DNA of 64,000 nucleotides from NCBI GenBank assembly GCA_012295275.1, contig CM022670.1, positions 2,116,835-2,180,834 of the forward strand, in the 5' to 3' direction. This stretch comes from Chrysomallon squamiferum. Lineage: Eukaryota; Mollusca; Gastropoda; Neomphalida; Peltospiridae. The translations under genes were made by a program, and so were the position numbers. Positions 21,286 to 33,275 of the stretch are shown piece after piece; the first letter of the stretch is position 1, and each line of letters begins with the position of its first letter. Below the pieces are notes generated by a model, which did not search any database, was not told the origin of the DNA, and was given only the letters and a program-made list of their open reading frames with translations.

Positions 21286-23820
21286 AGTAATTTTATTTTG
21301 TTATCAGTTTAGCTCAGTCATCTTAAACTAGTTAATCCTTCATACAACTGTGAATGAAACTAGTGACAAAAACTAACAATTGAATGTATGGAAATTTAAT
21401 TTGCAGGTGAATTATATATTGCGATAATGTCACATGAGTGAATGATACTGAAATAGGTAAAGAAGTATTGGTTTGATCAAAATTATTTTTTCAGTGTATT
21501 TCATGCTGCTTAGAGTACATATTGGTCACTGGTACATATATATATTTATTATTATAAATGCTGTGAATACTGTGAAGCTGGAATAATATTGTGTTAACTA
21601 GACATATATTAAATTAAATAATATCAAAAGAATAGAGCAGATAACTGCATTTCACTTTTATCTGTTTAATAATAAATGAATAAATAAACAGTCTATAAAT
21701 GTTTCATTCCTTTAACCAGTTTACAGTTATATTTAAATAACCAAGTCAAAGAGAACTACTTTTAAATTTTATAATTAAAGGAAAACAAAACAGGTCATGT
21801 AATTAATAATTTTTGTATAATAAATAATGCTACATAATAAATAAGTTGTGGTTTCCATGTGTATGTCACATGGAGTTTGTTTACTAAGGTCATTGAACAA
21901 TGATCTCAAGAACTGCACAGTGTGTTTTAGAATGAACAATTTGGGTGTGGTGCTGCATGAGATGAGTTATTGAAAGTGTATGATTTTGCTAATACGCAAT
22001 GGCCTATCTCTAAAGAACATACAGAACAAATGTATTTGGATAGTCAAGCACTTAGCAGTGCAGTTCTTTGTTCTGAATTCAAATATATTTTGCTATCACC
22101 ATAACAGCATGATTCAGTAATTCATAGTTCACATTCACAATAAGCAGTGACACAAGCATGTGTCTGTCTTCTATAAGAGTATTTGACTTCATAAACACAA
22201 CCTAAGATTTGCACCACACGCTCAGTATTAAGTAAAATATATGCATTGGTTTTATGATATAGCTGTTAGAGTTCAGTGCACACCTTTCGTAAACATTTAT
22301 CTGTTTTTTTTAAAAATAATTCTAACAAAAGAAAAAACATTAAGTGTAACAAAGTTATCTCCCTTCCAACACTTAGTTTTAATTGCATTTTGCACCTATT
22401 CAGATGAACTTTTAAATATGTATAAACATTTATTGTCTTTTTAAATGAACATTTTTTTTTTCTACACAAATACTTTTGGAATATATTTTTTTCACCCATT
22501 ACTTAAGGCCAAAGTATAGTAATTATTTCAAGCAAGTATGTGTGCACACACATCCACACACACATTTTACACCAATTTTTTTATGGTATTTTAATAATAA
22601 AATTTTAGAGCTAATGTCAGTATCTGGTAAATTTTTAATAATACAAAATTACTGCCAAACTTGGAAAAGGAAAAAGAATAATTTTAAAAATTTTAGCATA
22701 TAATTTAGCTTTTATGATTTTAAAGAATTTACTAAATACTCTTCTGATTTCAGTTTTTCCAGTTGGAAAATTTCTAATCATAAAATAACTAAGGTTAAAA
22801 AATAATAATGATAATAAATGAAAATATATATTGACATATAATTTTGGATTTATAATTTTTATCAAATTACTAATAAAAAAATCTAATTGTAATTCCCTGA
22901 TATGGAAAATTTCTAATTATAAAATAAATGAAAAAAAAAAAAAAAAAAAAATAAATAGTTTTTTGCCTGTCAAAAATATCCCAAAAACAAAATTGAATGA
23001 ACACTTATTTTATTAATTAATTAATTAATTATTATTATTATTATTATTATTATTATTTTATTATTTTTTCTTTTCTTTTTTTCTTTTTCTTTATTTTTTT
23101 GTTGTTTTGATACAATAGAAACAAAAATGATACTATCCTGGAAATTACTAAATGAAAATTTTATGATCTTGTTTAGATCTAATTACAAAAATTGCCATCA
23201 AAGGTTTACAAAAAGTTGAAAGCAAATTTTGATGTGCTTTTGTTTTTAGCAACAGTGCATTAGTGACTGGGAGAGATCCATTAAAAAGTAACTTGCCACT
23301 GGCAAAAAGCTGTCATCAAGCTACAATTATGGCTTTGGGAAGCATGTTTAAGACATATAATCCATAGGGACAATTATGTGGCTGAATGCTTTTTTATAAT
23401 TAGCAAATAACTGGTGAAAAAACAACAACACATTAAAAAAAAAGAGGAAAAAAAGAAATTATATTAAGATTTATTTAAGTAATTTTGCCTTAACATAAAA
23501 ACAGGAGATTTTTAATGTATTGTTTACAAAAGTTGTAGTTTGTGGGAATGATCATGTTAAAACTGATTTGTAAGAGAGGTCCATTTACACATTGAGTGGC
23601 TTTCTTCTCTCTTGTGTTTGTAAAAAAAAAAAAAAAAAAATGAATTATGAGTAGATATATAATGACTGTTAATATACAAATTTTGAAATTTCAGTAAACA
23701 TTATTCATTTATAGAGAGTACTATTTAACATCTGCTGAAGACAGTCACACAATCAATGTGCCAGAAATGTTTTTAACCACTTCACAACCAAGGATGGTGT
23801 TTTGTTTTATGTTGCAGGTA
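21286..23820. other. Gene-free, probably intronic DNA
   Basis: AT-rich sequence containing a CA-type tract near 22545-22565, poly-A at 22930-22950, ATT repeats at 23030-23056 and poly-A at 23621-23640. A higher-complexity patch lies at 23,245-23,400. No coding exon is recognised. Confidence 0.5.
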
Positions 23821-24238
23821 TAACCCATTGTACTTTTGAATGTGGTTATTTAACCATTGTACTTTTGAATGTAGTTATTTAACCATTATACTTCAGAATG
23901 TGGTTATTTAACCACTGAACTACTGAATCTGGTTATTTAACCATTGTACTACTGAATGCGGTTATTTAACCATTGAACTACTAAATCTGGCTGTTTAACC
24001 ATTGTACTTCTGAATCTGGTTATTTAACCATTGTACTACTGAATCTGGCTATTTAACTACTGTACTTTTGAATCTTTGTTATTTAAGCACTGAACTACTG
24101 AATGTGGCTATTTAACCATTGTACTTCTGAATGTGGTTATTTAACCACTGTACTATAGAATGTGGTTATTTAGCCATTGTACTATAGAATGTGGTTATTT
24201 AACCATTGTACTACTGAATCTGGCTATTTAATCATTGT
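23821..24238 (+). repeat. 29-bp minisatellite, about 14 units
   Basis: The unit is GGTTATTTAACCATTGTACT followed by ACTGAATGT-like bases. Variants differ at a few positions (GAATGT or GAATCT, GTACTT or GTACTA). It abuts the 28-bp array on its right without unique sequence between. Confidence 0.95.
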
Positions 24239-24581
24239 GGTTGTTTAACATTGTTCTACCAAAGGTGGTTGTTTAACATTGTTCTACCAAAGGTTGTTTA
24301 ACATTGTTCTACCAAAGGTGGTTGTTTAACATTGTTCTACTAAAGGTGGTTGTTTAACATTGTTCTACCAAAGGTGGTTGTTTAACATTGTTCTACCAAA
24401 GGTGGCTGTTTAACATTGTTCTACCAAAGGTGGTTGTTTAACATTGTTCTACCAAAGGTGGTTGTTTAACATTGTTCTACCAAAGGTGGTTGTTTAACAT
24501 TGTTCTACTAAAGGTGGTTGTTTAACATTGTTCTACCAAAGGTGGTTGTTTAACATTGTTCTACCAAAGGTGGTTGTTTAA
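24239..24581 (+). repeat. 28-bp minisatellite, about 12 units
   Basis: The unit is GGTTGTTTAACATTGTTCTA followed by CCAAAGGT. It is far more homogeneous than the neighbouring 29-bp array; one unit near 24294 lacks a few bases. It appears to derive from the 29-bp unit (shared GGTT-TTTAAC-ATTGT-CTA). Confidence 0.95.
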
Positions 24582-24994
24582 TGACTTCATCACAAGCTGG
24601 TTTTGTTTAACCACCAGGCTGATTATTATTATTTTATTTTTGCTAAATCATGGATGTGTATGCCTTTCACGCAGTTTAAATTAATTAATTATTTTTTTTG
24701 ATGACTACTCAGTATGGAGATACTGATACACTCATGTACGTACCTGAACAATGGTCAGGAATTTCAAGAAAACTGCATCTCTATCCAGAATTTATTAAGG
24801 TTAAAAATAAAATGTGTTGAATTTCAATTTCCGATCATGGATTTGCATGTTTACCTGGCTATTTGCCAACAAATGTGACTTAGGATGACTTCTCATTTGT
24901 CTTTTTTTATCTGACATAAAAGCTTGATGAATTTAATCATGCTCTTATTTTTTTAATTAGATTTCTTTTTCTTTTTAAGTATAAATAGTTAAAT

Positions 24995-25027
<33 letters not shown>

Positions 25028-25749
25028 GTGAATTAAAGAATATTCATTTAATGATAATTTGTCCTGTATTGTCATTCATAGTTATTAAGTATTATTAAGT
25101 TATATGTGATATGGGAAGAAACCAACACTGCTCTGCTGTTCTTTTTTTTAAAATTATTATTAAAAACAGGTAATCTTTTATCTAAACATTTACATAAAAA
25201 CACGTACTTATTAACAGTTTTTGTATTACAGAGATATGAGAAACAATCTGAAGCTTTCGTTATATCTACATTTTTCTTTAGGATTTGGGATTGTCTATCT
25301 GCATCTCTCTTTAGAATGAATAAAATATATATATATATATCACATACTCTGATATATCAATTTTGTTAGAATAGGAAATCATTTATGATTGGTATCATGT
25401 TTCACACCAAAGTGTTAAAAATTACTCATAAAATGGTATGTTGATCACAAATTAATTTAAAAAAAAAAAAAAAAAAAAAAAGAAGATTAAGAAATGGAAG
25501 GTAAAGAAAATAAAAATATAAAAAGTGGAAAAACATTTTTTTGTTATTTTTATATTTGTTTCATTAGAATTACGTTTCATGTGTAGGTGTTTGCAAATTA
25601 AATTACAGGCTGAATTATACTGATGAATTATGTATGTTGCAAGTACGGTTATATCCTTTTTTTTTCCCCTTTTTTTTTCCACATATATTTTATTTATTTA
25701 CTTACTTACATTATTATTATTATTATTATTATTATTTATTTTTTTTTTT

Positions 25750-25753
<4 letters not shown>

Positions 25754-25810
<57 letters not shown>
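25754..25810 (+). repeat. (CT)n microsatellite preceded by poly-T
   Basis: An uninterrupted run of 57 bp of CT, followed by a short GT run and preceded by poly-T and ATT tracts. The 177-aa ORF across it is an artefact of the low-complexity sequence. Confidence 0.97.
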
Positions 25811-25819
<9 letters not shown>

Positions 25820-26224
25820 CAGTATTGAAGATAATGGGGTTTTTTATGTGCAATATAAATATTCAAGGTTAGATTTTATTTTCATGTTATTGAATAATGT
25901 CAGTTATGATGAACAGATGTTTTTATGGTTAATATCATCACGGGTACCAAGTACAGGTTTTATACACTATTTGTACAATACCAGCAGCAAACTTTTAAAA
26001 TTACATTTATATATATGTATATACAATACCTATTTTAATATGTATGTTACCAGTTATGAAAGTGAGGTATATCAATTATCAAGGTTAAATTTTGCTTGTA
26101 TAATGTATACCAATTACAAAATTTGTAACTTAACTCTTATTTTCTGCAGCAGATAAAGCGTCTGGCTTTGTCAGAAAGCTTCCCTTGATTAGCATGTTAA
26201 GTTTTTCATTCACTCACTATCAGT

Positions 26225-26800
26225 TACCAAGGTTTATATACTTACAGTTATAATATCAGCAGCCAAGCTTAGCTTTTGCATGTGCAGTATATAACTGTTG
26301 TGAAGGTGAGATCTTTTATGTATGATACCAGTTGTCAAACTTAATTTTTACATACATAAAATATCAGTTATCAATATTCATATCTTATAATATCAGTTAT
26401 CAATGTTCATATCTTATAATATCAGTTATCTATGTTCATATACTTATAATATCAGTTATCAAAGATCATATACTTATAATATCAGTTATTAAGGTCTGAT
26501 ATTGTATATATAGTAAATGCCAGTTACGAAAGTTAGATTTGTGTTTGTATAATATCAGTTATCAAACTTAAGTTTTATATACATATAATGTCAGTTATCG
26601 ATGTTTATATCTTATAAGATCATTATCAAGGTTCATATACTTATAATATCAGTTATCAAAGATCATATACTTATAATATAATTTATCAAAGATCATATAC
26701 TTATAATATCAGTTATTAAGGCCTGATATTGTATATATAGTAAATGCCAGTTACAAACGTTAGATTTGTGTTTGTATAATGTCAGTTATCAAGGTCTTGA
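26225..26800 (+). repeat. Minisatellite, unit about 30 bp, with higher-order duplication
   Basis: Units read CAGTTATCAA-GTTCATATACTTATAATAT with variations. A block containing AAAGATCATATACTTATAA, GATATTGTATATATAGTAAA and TGCCAGTTAC near 26460-26560 recurs near 26660-26775, so part of the array was duplicated as a unit. Decayed copies continue at least to 25,890 on the left. Confidence 0.85.
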
Positions 26801-26879
26801 GTTATATGAATAATCCCATTATCTAGTTTATGTTTTGCATCAGTTATGGTGTGGTTGGACTTTCTTTTTTCAAAAGAAG

Positions 26880-27062
26880 CTAGGGCTGTAATAATTTGAT
26901 TTCCTCAGAAACGAGACAGGCTTATTTCTTCATGTCCAGATGCCCTATCACGTTTCAACAGGGTCGAACATTGTTTCTGTTGGTGTTGACCTAATTTGAA
27001 GTGTGACAGCTACATGCAGCCCTGTGTCACTGTCACACTGCAATCTCCAGTTACACACCCAG
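26880..27062 (+). other. Higher-complexity island ending in a donor-like site
   Basis: Sequence of mixed composition follows a TTTCCTCAG-like acceptor (26908) and ends in CACCCAG then GTGAGT (27063). All three frames contain a stop, so it is not a coding exon as bounded. It could be a non-coding exon or a conserved regulatory element. Confidence 0.3.
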
Positions 27063-27395
27063 GTGAGTTGCCCTCTCAGGACATGATGTAGACAAGCATA
27101 CCGTAAACCTTCTCTTTACTGCCACTTGGGGTTTTTTCCACTGTTAATTTCATACTCGAGGTGGAAATACAAAAGTGGATTTTTTTTTTTTTTTTTTTTA
27201 AATTTTTAATTTTGTTATCCAGTATTCTCAGTTCAAATATTTCACTGTTGTAGTTGACGGAGTTGCCAGCTGTGCACATGAATGGAGCAAGGGCTGCAGT
27301 AGTTTTTATTACACAGCAGACTGTTTGAAGAGCACGTTATTTAAGCTTTACAGTATTTGACATTTTGTCATAATATATTGCCTCTCTGTCTGTAG

Positions 27396-27472
27396 GTGAC
27401 TGACTGTACAGCTTGGATTGTGCACTATCCAGCTCGGCTGGGGATGTGGATGAAAGGGTGTCCAGTCGTGTG
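27396..27472 (+). other. Candidate 77-bp internal exon
   Basis: A good acceptor (CCTCTCTGTCTGTAG) precedes and a consensus donor (TG then GTAAGTAC) follows. The interior is clearly GC-richer than the flanks. Only the first frame is open: VTDCTAWIVHYPARLG then MWMKGCPVV. I do not recognise the peptide. An in-frame ATG at 27444 could be a translation start if the exon follows the 5' UTR exon at 18.2 kb. Confidence 0.4.
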
Positions 27473-28218
27473 GTAAGTACTAGTTCTTTTTTCAGTCACT
27501 GACTCTGTACAGTATTACACACCATTCAGTACTGATACTAGCACACGTGACAGAGTATTTCAGTCAGTTACGTGTACAGAAAATAGCTGAATGTGCCGGT
27601 GATACTTTAAACCGGTCTGTGTGCAGTCACTGCAGTGTTTTTGAATTGATTCTGACCACATAGCAGCTGTTGCAATATAGCAGTGGATTGTCCACTGAAG
27701 CTGTCGTTTGTTTCATAATAAATAGGTGGTAAATATTAAAAGACACAAATTGTTTATAATGTACAGAGAATTAAGAGGTATTTTAATCATTAAAATAATA
27801 TGTAGTGTGTTACACTAAACCTTTAGTTCATGTTGTGAGTTGTGTTGGTAATTCTAAAAATATTCCTTTCTTTTAGAAAATCTTAGAAGGTTTTTGAATG
27901 TTTATTTTTGTAGTTTGTATTCTGCATTAAAAGTGATAATATATTTGCCATTTTGACAGAAGTAATAATAATTATACACACACACATAATGCACATAAGC
28001 ATGCATGCACATGTACAATATATACGTGCATTCTAAAATAAGAGAAAATGAAGATGCAATATGTATATCCTCAATCACACACACACACCATATATAGACA
28101 CATAAAAATAGTGAACATCTTTCTCTAAACTGTTTTGATAATGCATCTTACATACATACATACATGTAATATATTGTATACTTGTATTCTAAAATAATAG
28201 AAAATGAAGATGAAAATT

Positions 28219-28227
28219 TTATGTATG

Positions 28228-28261
<34 letters not shown>
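28219..28261 (+). repeat. (CA)n microsatellite
   Basis: A run of about 32 bp of pure CA, with a near-duplicate context around 28080 (both preceded by AGAAAATGAAGATG). Confidence 0.9.
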
Positions 28262-28266
<5 letters not shown>

Positions 28267-28914
28267 GCTACTTAAAAAAAAGAGAAGATGCTGATATACA
28301 TCTTTCTCTATACTTCTTTTTACAATGTATATTTGACACAACAGACACAATGAGGAGCCAATGTGTTTTTCACTATAACTACTTTGATACTGTACATCAG
28401 ACAGATATCTTCTAGGTGACCAGCCAGTGATACAGTGAGTAGAAATTGGCCGGCAATCTGTAAAACATATCGCAGTGCAAAATACAAATTGTCAGTCACC
28501 TCTAACACATACCAGAAAACTCACACGTTTAATTTAATCCTGCAATTTCTGTAACACAATTTCGTTGATGGTTTTCTTTGGTAATAAAATTGATTTTGGG
28601 AAAGGAAAAAAAAAAAATGAAAGAAGAAAATTACTTTATCAGAGGAATGGTGTAGCTTCATATATATTATTAAGTCAGACTTATTAACTTTCTGCAATTT
28701 TTATTTTTTATTTTTTTTGGATGAGAGTGTTCCTTCATATTTTATTTATTTTATTTTATTATTATTAGTTATTATTATTTTTTTTTTTTTTTTTAGCAAC
28801 ATATAATTTGGCTTGATAAATAATAACCGTATAGTTATTTGTCACAACTGGACTTCTTGTCTAGGTCAAAACTGAAGAGATAATCTTCACAGTTCTTTCA
28901 GATGTTGTAGTTGT

Positions 28915-29100
28915 CATGTAGCTTAGTGGTTACTACAGTCTGTCATTTAAAAGTTGTTTCCCATTCCAGCCAGTTCTACATAACTGTTTACCACAGCTGA
29001 TATTTGTTTTTTGTTTTACCGTTTATGAGAAGGTGCACATGAAAGAATATTTGCTGCTATTTAATAGTCATAGTTCGGATGGTTTGCAGCAGCATCAGGT
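28915..29100 (+). mobile_element. Molluscan-type SINE, + strand, nearly full length
   Basis: GTAGCTTAGTGGTTACTACA resembles a tRNA A box. Next come TTTCCCATTCCAGCCAGTTC and ACCACAGCTGATAT. The copy continues with GAGAAGGTGCACATGAAAGA, TTTGCTGCTATTTAATAGTC and GCAGCAGCATCAGG. All are in the same order as the remembered SINE consensus. Confidence 0.75.
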
Positions 29101-29727
29101 TATTTATTTTTGGATTTATTTATTATTCTTATTGTTGTTATAAATAATAATATTTATTTATTTATTTATTTTTGTGTGTTTGTTGGATGTGAATTTTAAA
29201 TCATTTTTATGATCATCTTTTACTTCAGCCTGATTGAATATTGTATAAAATAACAGAGTGCAGAGAATGGCAACAGCTTGAAATACAAAACAGTTAATCT
29301 TCAGTGATGCAGTGTGTAGCTAGTAGTGCACATACTTCATATGTTTTTGTATTACCAAGCAATATGTATGTGAATGTATATTTCAGCACGTGCCTATATT
29401 ATATGTATATGTGTATCTATGCATATATGTATGTATGTGTATGAGTACATGTATATATATATTTTTTTTTAATCTGTACATAGTTTTGTAGGATTATATG
29501 TTTGTATGTTTGTGTATATATAGATATTGAAGTATGTATATGAATGCATATGTATGTATGTATATGAATGTATACTTATGTGCATGTTTGAATTTGTATT
29601 TATGTGATATGCATATACTTAATGTGTATAAATTAACAATTCTCTGAACTGTGCAGGAAATGTTTAATTGTGTAAAACTCACAGCAAGTAACGTCATCTC
29701 TCAATCAGAAAAGCCACTTGTTACATT

Positions 29728-29800
29728 TGTCATGGAGCCGTGATAAGAACAGGAAATTTCAAATGATATCACGTAAGTGGACTGATCCTGTGATCAGTTA
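29728..29800 (-). mobile_element. SINE fragment, - strand
   Basis: GGAGCCGTGATAAGAACAGG, AAAT and the later GTGGACTGATCCTGTGATCA match the complement of the SINE 5' half (CACTGGCTGGAACGAGAAAT then a GATCGATCC-like B box). Confidence 0.5.
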
Positions 29801-29889
29801 TATCCAACACAACCATTCTAAACACTTATCTACAGTATTGTGTGTGCTCTATGAATAGTCAGAGAAAGTGAGAATATAGCACTGAGATT

Positions 29890-29892
<3 letters not shown>

Positions 29893-29921
<29 letters not shown>
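29893..29921 (+). repeat. (TG)n microsatellite
   Basis: A pure TG run of about 29 bp within a longer TG/TATG-rich stretch extending to 29990. Confidence 0.95.
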
Positions 29922-29924
<3 letters not shown>

Positions 29925-30392
29925 CGTGTATGTGTATATGCATGCTTGTGTGGGTATGTATGTATGTACGTATGTGTGTCTGTGTGTGTCAGGGTATAGG
30001 AGTATGTGATGCTGTCATGTGTAACTGTGTGTGTCCAGTGAATCAGAAGGGATGTGAAACATTCAGTGAAAAAATCTTCACATAACAATGCTTAGCTAAC
30101 AGAGCATGACCGTGTCATTGTGTGTCTACTTCCTCGACTTCAAACAACGATGAAGGTCACCTGGGAACATTTTTACACAGCTTCACGCAAAGAATGTTTG
30201 TTAATCAAGGCAACCATATCGCCTGCATTGTGAAGTACTCTAGTTCTTGAAAGTTTTAAATTAATATGAATGTTACATAAGTAATGAAATAAGATGTTTT
30301 GATACTTTCCCAGTTCAGTCTGTGTATGAGAAAATATCAAAATAAAAAACAGTACAAGTATAGCATGCAGTTTAGAGTTGAGAGCAGTTCTG

Positions 30393-30530
30393 TAATATTT
30401 CTTATTCCTTTCAGTGCCCAGTGACTGTTTTATCAAAGGCCAGCATTTGTGCTCTTCTGTACTGTGAGAAAATGCCTGTAAAATATCGTTTTCTAATAAG
30501 TAATAAATACAGCCAGTGATGATGCAGAAA
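30393..30530 (+). mobile_element. Molluscan-type SINE, + strand
   Basis: TATTTCTTATTCCTTTCAGT, CAGTGACTGTTTTATCAAAG, GCCAGCATTTGTGCTCTTCT and GAGAAAATGCCTGTAAAATA follow the order of the SINE core (TATTTCTCGTTCCAGCCAG, CACGACTGGTATATCAAAG, GCCGTGGTATGTGCTATCC, GATGGTGCATATAAAAGAT). Confidence 0.75.
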
Positions 30531-30624
30531 ATCATGTCTGACATCTTACAACTGTTAATAAATAGCAAAGTTATAGACGAAATATTTATTTAATAATTTA
30601 TTGATCAAATCTACAGTTATTCAG

Positions 30625-30700
30625 TTTAGATCCAGGATACAACAGTACTCTATAACAGCCATTTTGAGGCTGACCGCTTGACCACTGGACTGGTCAGTAA
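30625..30700 (-). mobile_element. SINE head fragment, - strand
   Basis: GATCCAGGATACAAC followed by GACCGCTTGACCACTGGACT is the complement of a tRNA-like head (A box AGTCCAGTGGTCAAGCGGTC). Confidence 0.5.
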
Positions 30701-31491
30701 GAAACATGATCAGATTTTTTCCCCACTAAATTTTATCTTCACAGGTCACTGCATACTTGCCATTTTAATACGAAACAGCTTGATTCAGCTCTACTCTGTC
30801 ATTTACTTCACTGGAATTCCTTTGATTTCAGGAGACTTGTTTTAGCTTTAAGGTTAGCCTACTTGTTTTCAAGGATAAGAAAATAAAAAGGAATATTTTA
30901 TCTAGTTGTGTAGCTTGTTTTGTTTTTTTGCTGTAATTCTATTTTAATTGTTTATTTTATTTTATTTTATTTTATTCATTCATTTTTATTCGTGTATTTT
31001 TATTTTATTTTATTTTGTTTTATTTTATTTAAGTCATTTTATAGGGGATACTAATAAAAATCATCTAGTTAACACAAATTAATATTTTTGTAAGCAAAGA
31101 AAAACAGACTGATAATTAAAATATAATAAACTGGGCACTTTCAGTTTAATGCACATAATTCTGTTACATGTTCTGTTTTTTCTCTAAACAACAACATCAC
31201 TTTGTAAATGTTTATAAGTCATCAGTTTGGAAGTAAAGATAAAATTAAACATCTTCAACTGAAAAGACATTGTTATGTGTTACATCTGGTCACAGTGTCA
31301 AAGTCCCAGCAAATTAATTAAAGATAAGATCATTTAATAACTCTGTGTATTTAACACTGTAATTAAATGTTTTATGACACAGGCTGTTAGATGAATATTA
31401 ATTCATTGAGGAGTATTAAAATGTTATTTTAATTTTATTTTATTTATTTACTATTATTTATTTTTTTATTATAATTATTATAGTATGTATG

Positions 31492-31496
<5 letters not shown>

Positions 31497-31534
<38 letters not shown>
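31497..31534 (+). repeat. (TA)n microsatellite
   Basis: A pure TA run of about 38 bp following TATG units. Confidence 0.97.
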
Positions 31535-31537
<3 letters not shown>

Positions 31538-31599
31538 ATTTATTATTATTATATTTTTGTTTATTTATTTATTTTTAATAGCAGAATGCATTTTCAGCA

Positions 31600-31632
31600 A
31601 TTTTATCTCTGTTGGGATTTGTCCCATTCCAG
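31600..31632 (+). mobile_element. Short SINE fragment followed by (AAAT)n
   Basis: TCTGTTGGGATTTGTCCCAT followed by TCCAG is the tRNA-tail junction of the SINE, ending in an (AAAT)n tract at about 31634-31660. Confidence 0.4.
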
Positions 31633-32177
31633 TTAAATAAATAAATAAATAAATAAAATAATTAAAAAATAATTCCATAATTTCAATAATGAGATTCTTA
31701 ATGTTATACCAGATTACTGTAAGTCACATTATGTAGTTCCTTTAATACCTGGTTATTAATTTATAAATTTATCATACTTCATCAATCATAAATAAATGCA
31801 AAACAATATAACAGAAAATATTGCATAGATATATATGAAAAATTGCTGTAGATTGTTTGGGCTCTGTAGCTGTTTTTTTATTAATTTTAATAAATAGTAA
31901 TAAAGATAGAAAACAGAGATGGTATCACATTAGTGTTTATAAATCATCTTGCCGTACAAACACTGAAAAAAAAACATTTCATTGTGTCAAGTGTAAGTAT
32001 CTGCAGGTCACAACAGTGCAATACAGATTTATATCAAAGTTATGGAAAACTGAATAAAATGTCTGTAACTTTTATTTTTTTTTTTTATTTTTACCTTATA
32101 TTCTAAATTTCTTGCAAGATAGATCTTATACATTAAAAAAAAAAAAAAAAAAACCCACAAGATTATTCATCCTTTGG

Positions 32178-32240
32178 CATTCATTCATTCATTCATTCAT
32201 TCATTCATTCATTTATTCATTCATTCATTTATTCATTTAT
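32178..32240 (+). repeat. (CATT)n microsatellite
   Basis: A TTCA/CATT run with a few TTTA variants. Confidence 0.95.
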
Positions 32241-32284
32241 TTTTATTTATCTAATTTTTTATAATTTTGATGTACTTGGTTTGG

Positions 32285-32580
32285 AAGGGAAATGGAAAAT
32301 CTGTGTCAGTGGTTAAATAACAATGACGACTGGCTCCTTTCGCTCACAAAGGACCTGTCTACATTCATTCCGTACACTTTATTTACAATGCAACAACCTC
32401 TGGCTACTTACACTAGTAAACCCATTGATCATTCATTCACAGCCACTCTCCTGCTGCACCATTTTATTTCACTGACAACATGACAGAACACCCAATGGAT
32501 GGATTCGACAATTACCATCAATTACGTGATGTCCAGAAGAATAATGAAGCTCGTAATGAAATTACCTGACAACAAAAGAT
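32285..32580. other. Unique higher-complexity island (possible conserved non-coding element)
   Basis: About 300 bp of balanced composition with homeodomain-type cores (ACCATCAATTACGTGATG, AATGAAATTACCTGAC) and no repeat structure. A 63-codon ORF is present but shows no recognisable domain. The call as a regulatory element is inference. Confidence 0.3.
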
Positions 32581-33224
32581 GTATAATTTAAATCTTTTTT
32601 TTTTTTTACTGTATTTTGTTTTAAATGTGTGCTGTGTGTGGAACTGTCTCTGCGAGGCTTTGACACATAATCAGTTATTGATTTACTCATTTCTGTCAGA
32701 TATCCATGATGATGGAACTGTTGTCATTTTATAGCAGTATTATGGCTGAAAGCTTATTACCAATGTTTATCCAAGAAGATTGAGAACATTCTTGCACGTT
32801 TCAGATGATATTCTAGAACTGGGTGTAGCAGTCACTGATCATTAAGTCGTAATGCCCTTATATTCACTTGATCGTGTGCAAAAGTAAAATGCATCTGACA
32901 GATGAAATGAGAATACGCCTCATCTTTGTCTATCTTTCTCTGTATCCCTGTTCATGAAAATGCTGCCGTAATGAATCGGAGAAAAAAACATTCTTCTGGT
33001 TTTAGCACAGACAGAGATTGTTAGACCTAATAGTTTGAAATCACATACTGATATCATTTAGTGTGTTGAAACCTGATTTGTTGTGACTTTCTGAGCTGAT
33101 TTCTGAATTATGCTGCTTGTTGAAATACGCACATAATAAACCAGTATTTAATCATAGAAGTATAATACATTTAACTTATCTGTATAAAGAAACAAATTAC
33201 ACCATATCTGCATCAGTCAATAAT

Positions 33225-33275
33225 AGAGAGAAAGAGAGAGAGAGAGAGGGGGGGGGGGGGGGGGGAGGGGAGAGG
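33225..33275 (+). repeat. (GA)n-(G)n tract
   Basis: A GA run passes into 18 consecutive Gs (33248-33265), then A, then four Gs. It could form a G-quadruplex on the + strand. Confidence 0.95.

Noticed and set aside
23821-24581. CRISPR-like array
   Set aside because: The units are contiguous 28-29-bp tandem repeats without unique spacers, in animal nuclear DNA.
25623-26156. 177-codon + strand ORF, the longest in the window
   Set aside because: It is driven by poly-T, ATT and (CT)n tracts (runs of Ile, Phe, Ser-Leu), then runs through AT-rich DNA with no domain and no splice context.
29380-29620. Possible regulatory region rich in TATG and TGTA
   Set aside because: It is a decayed TATG/TATA microsatellite with no further structure.
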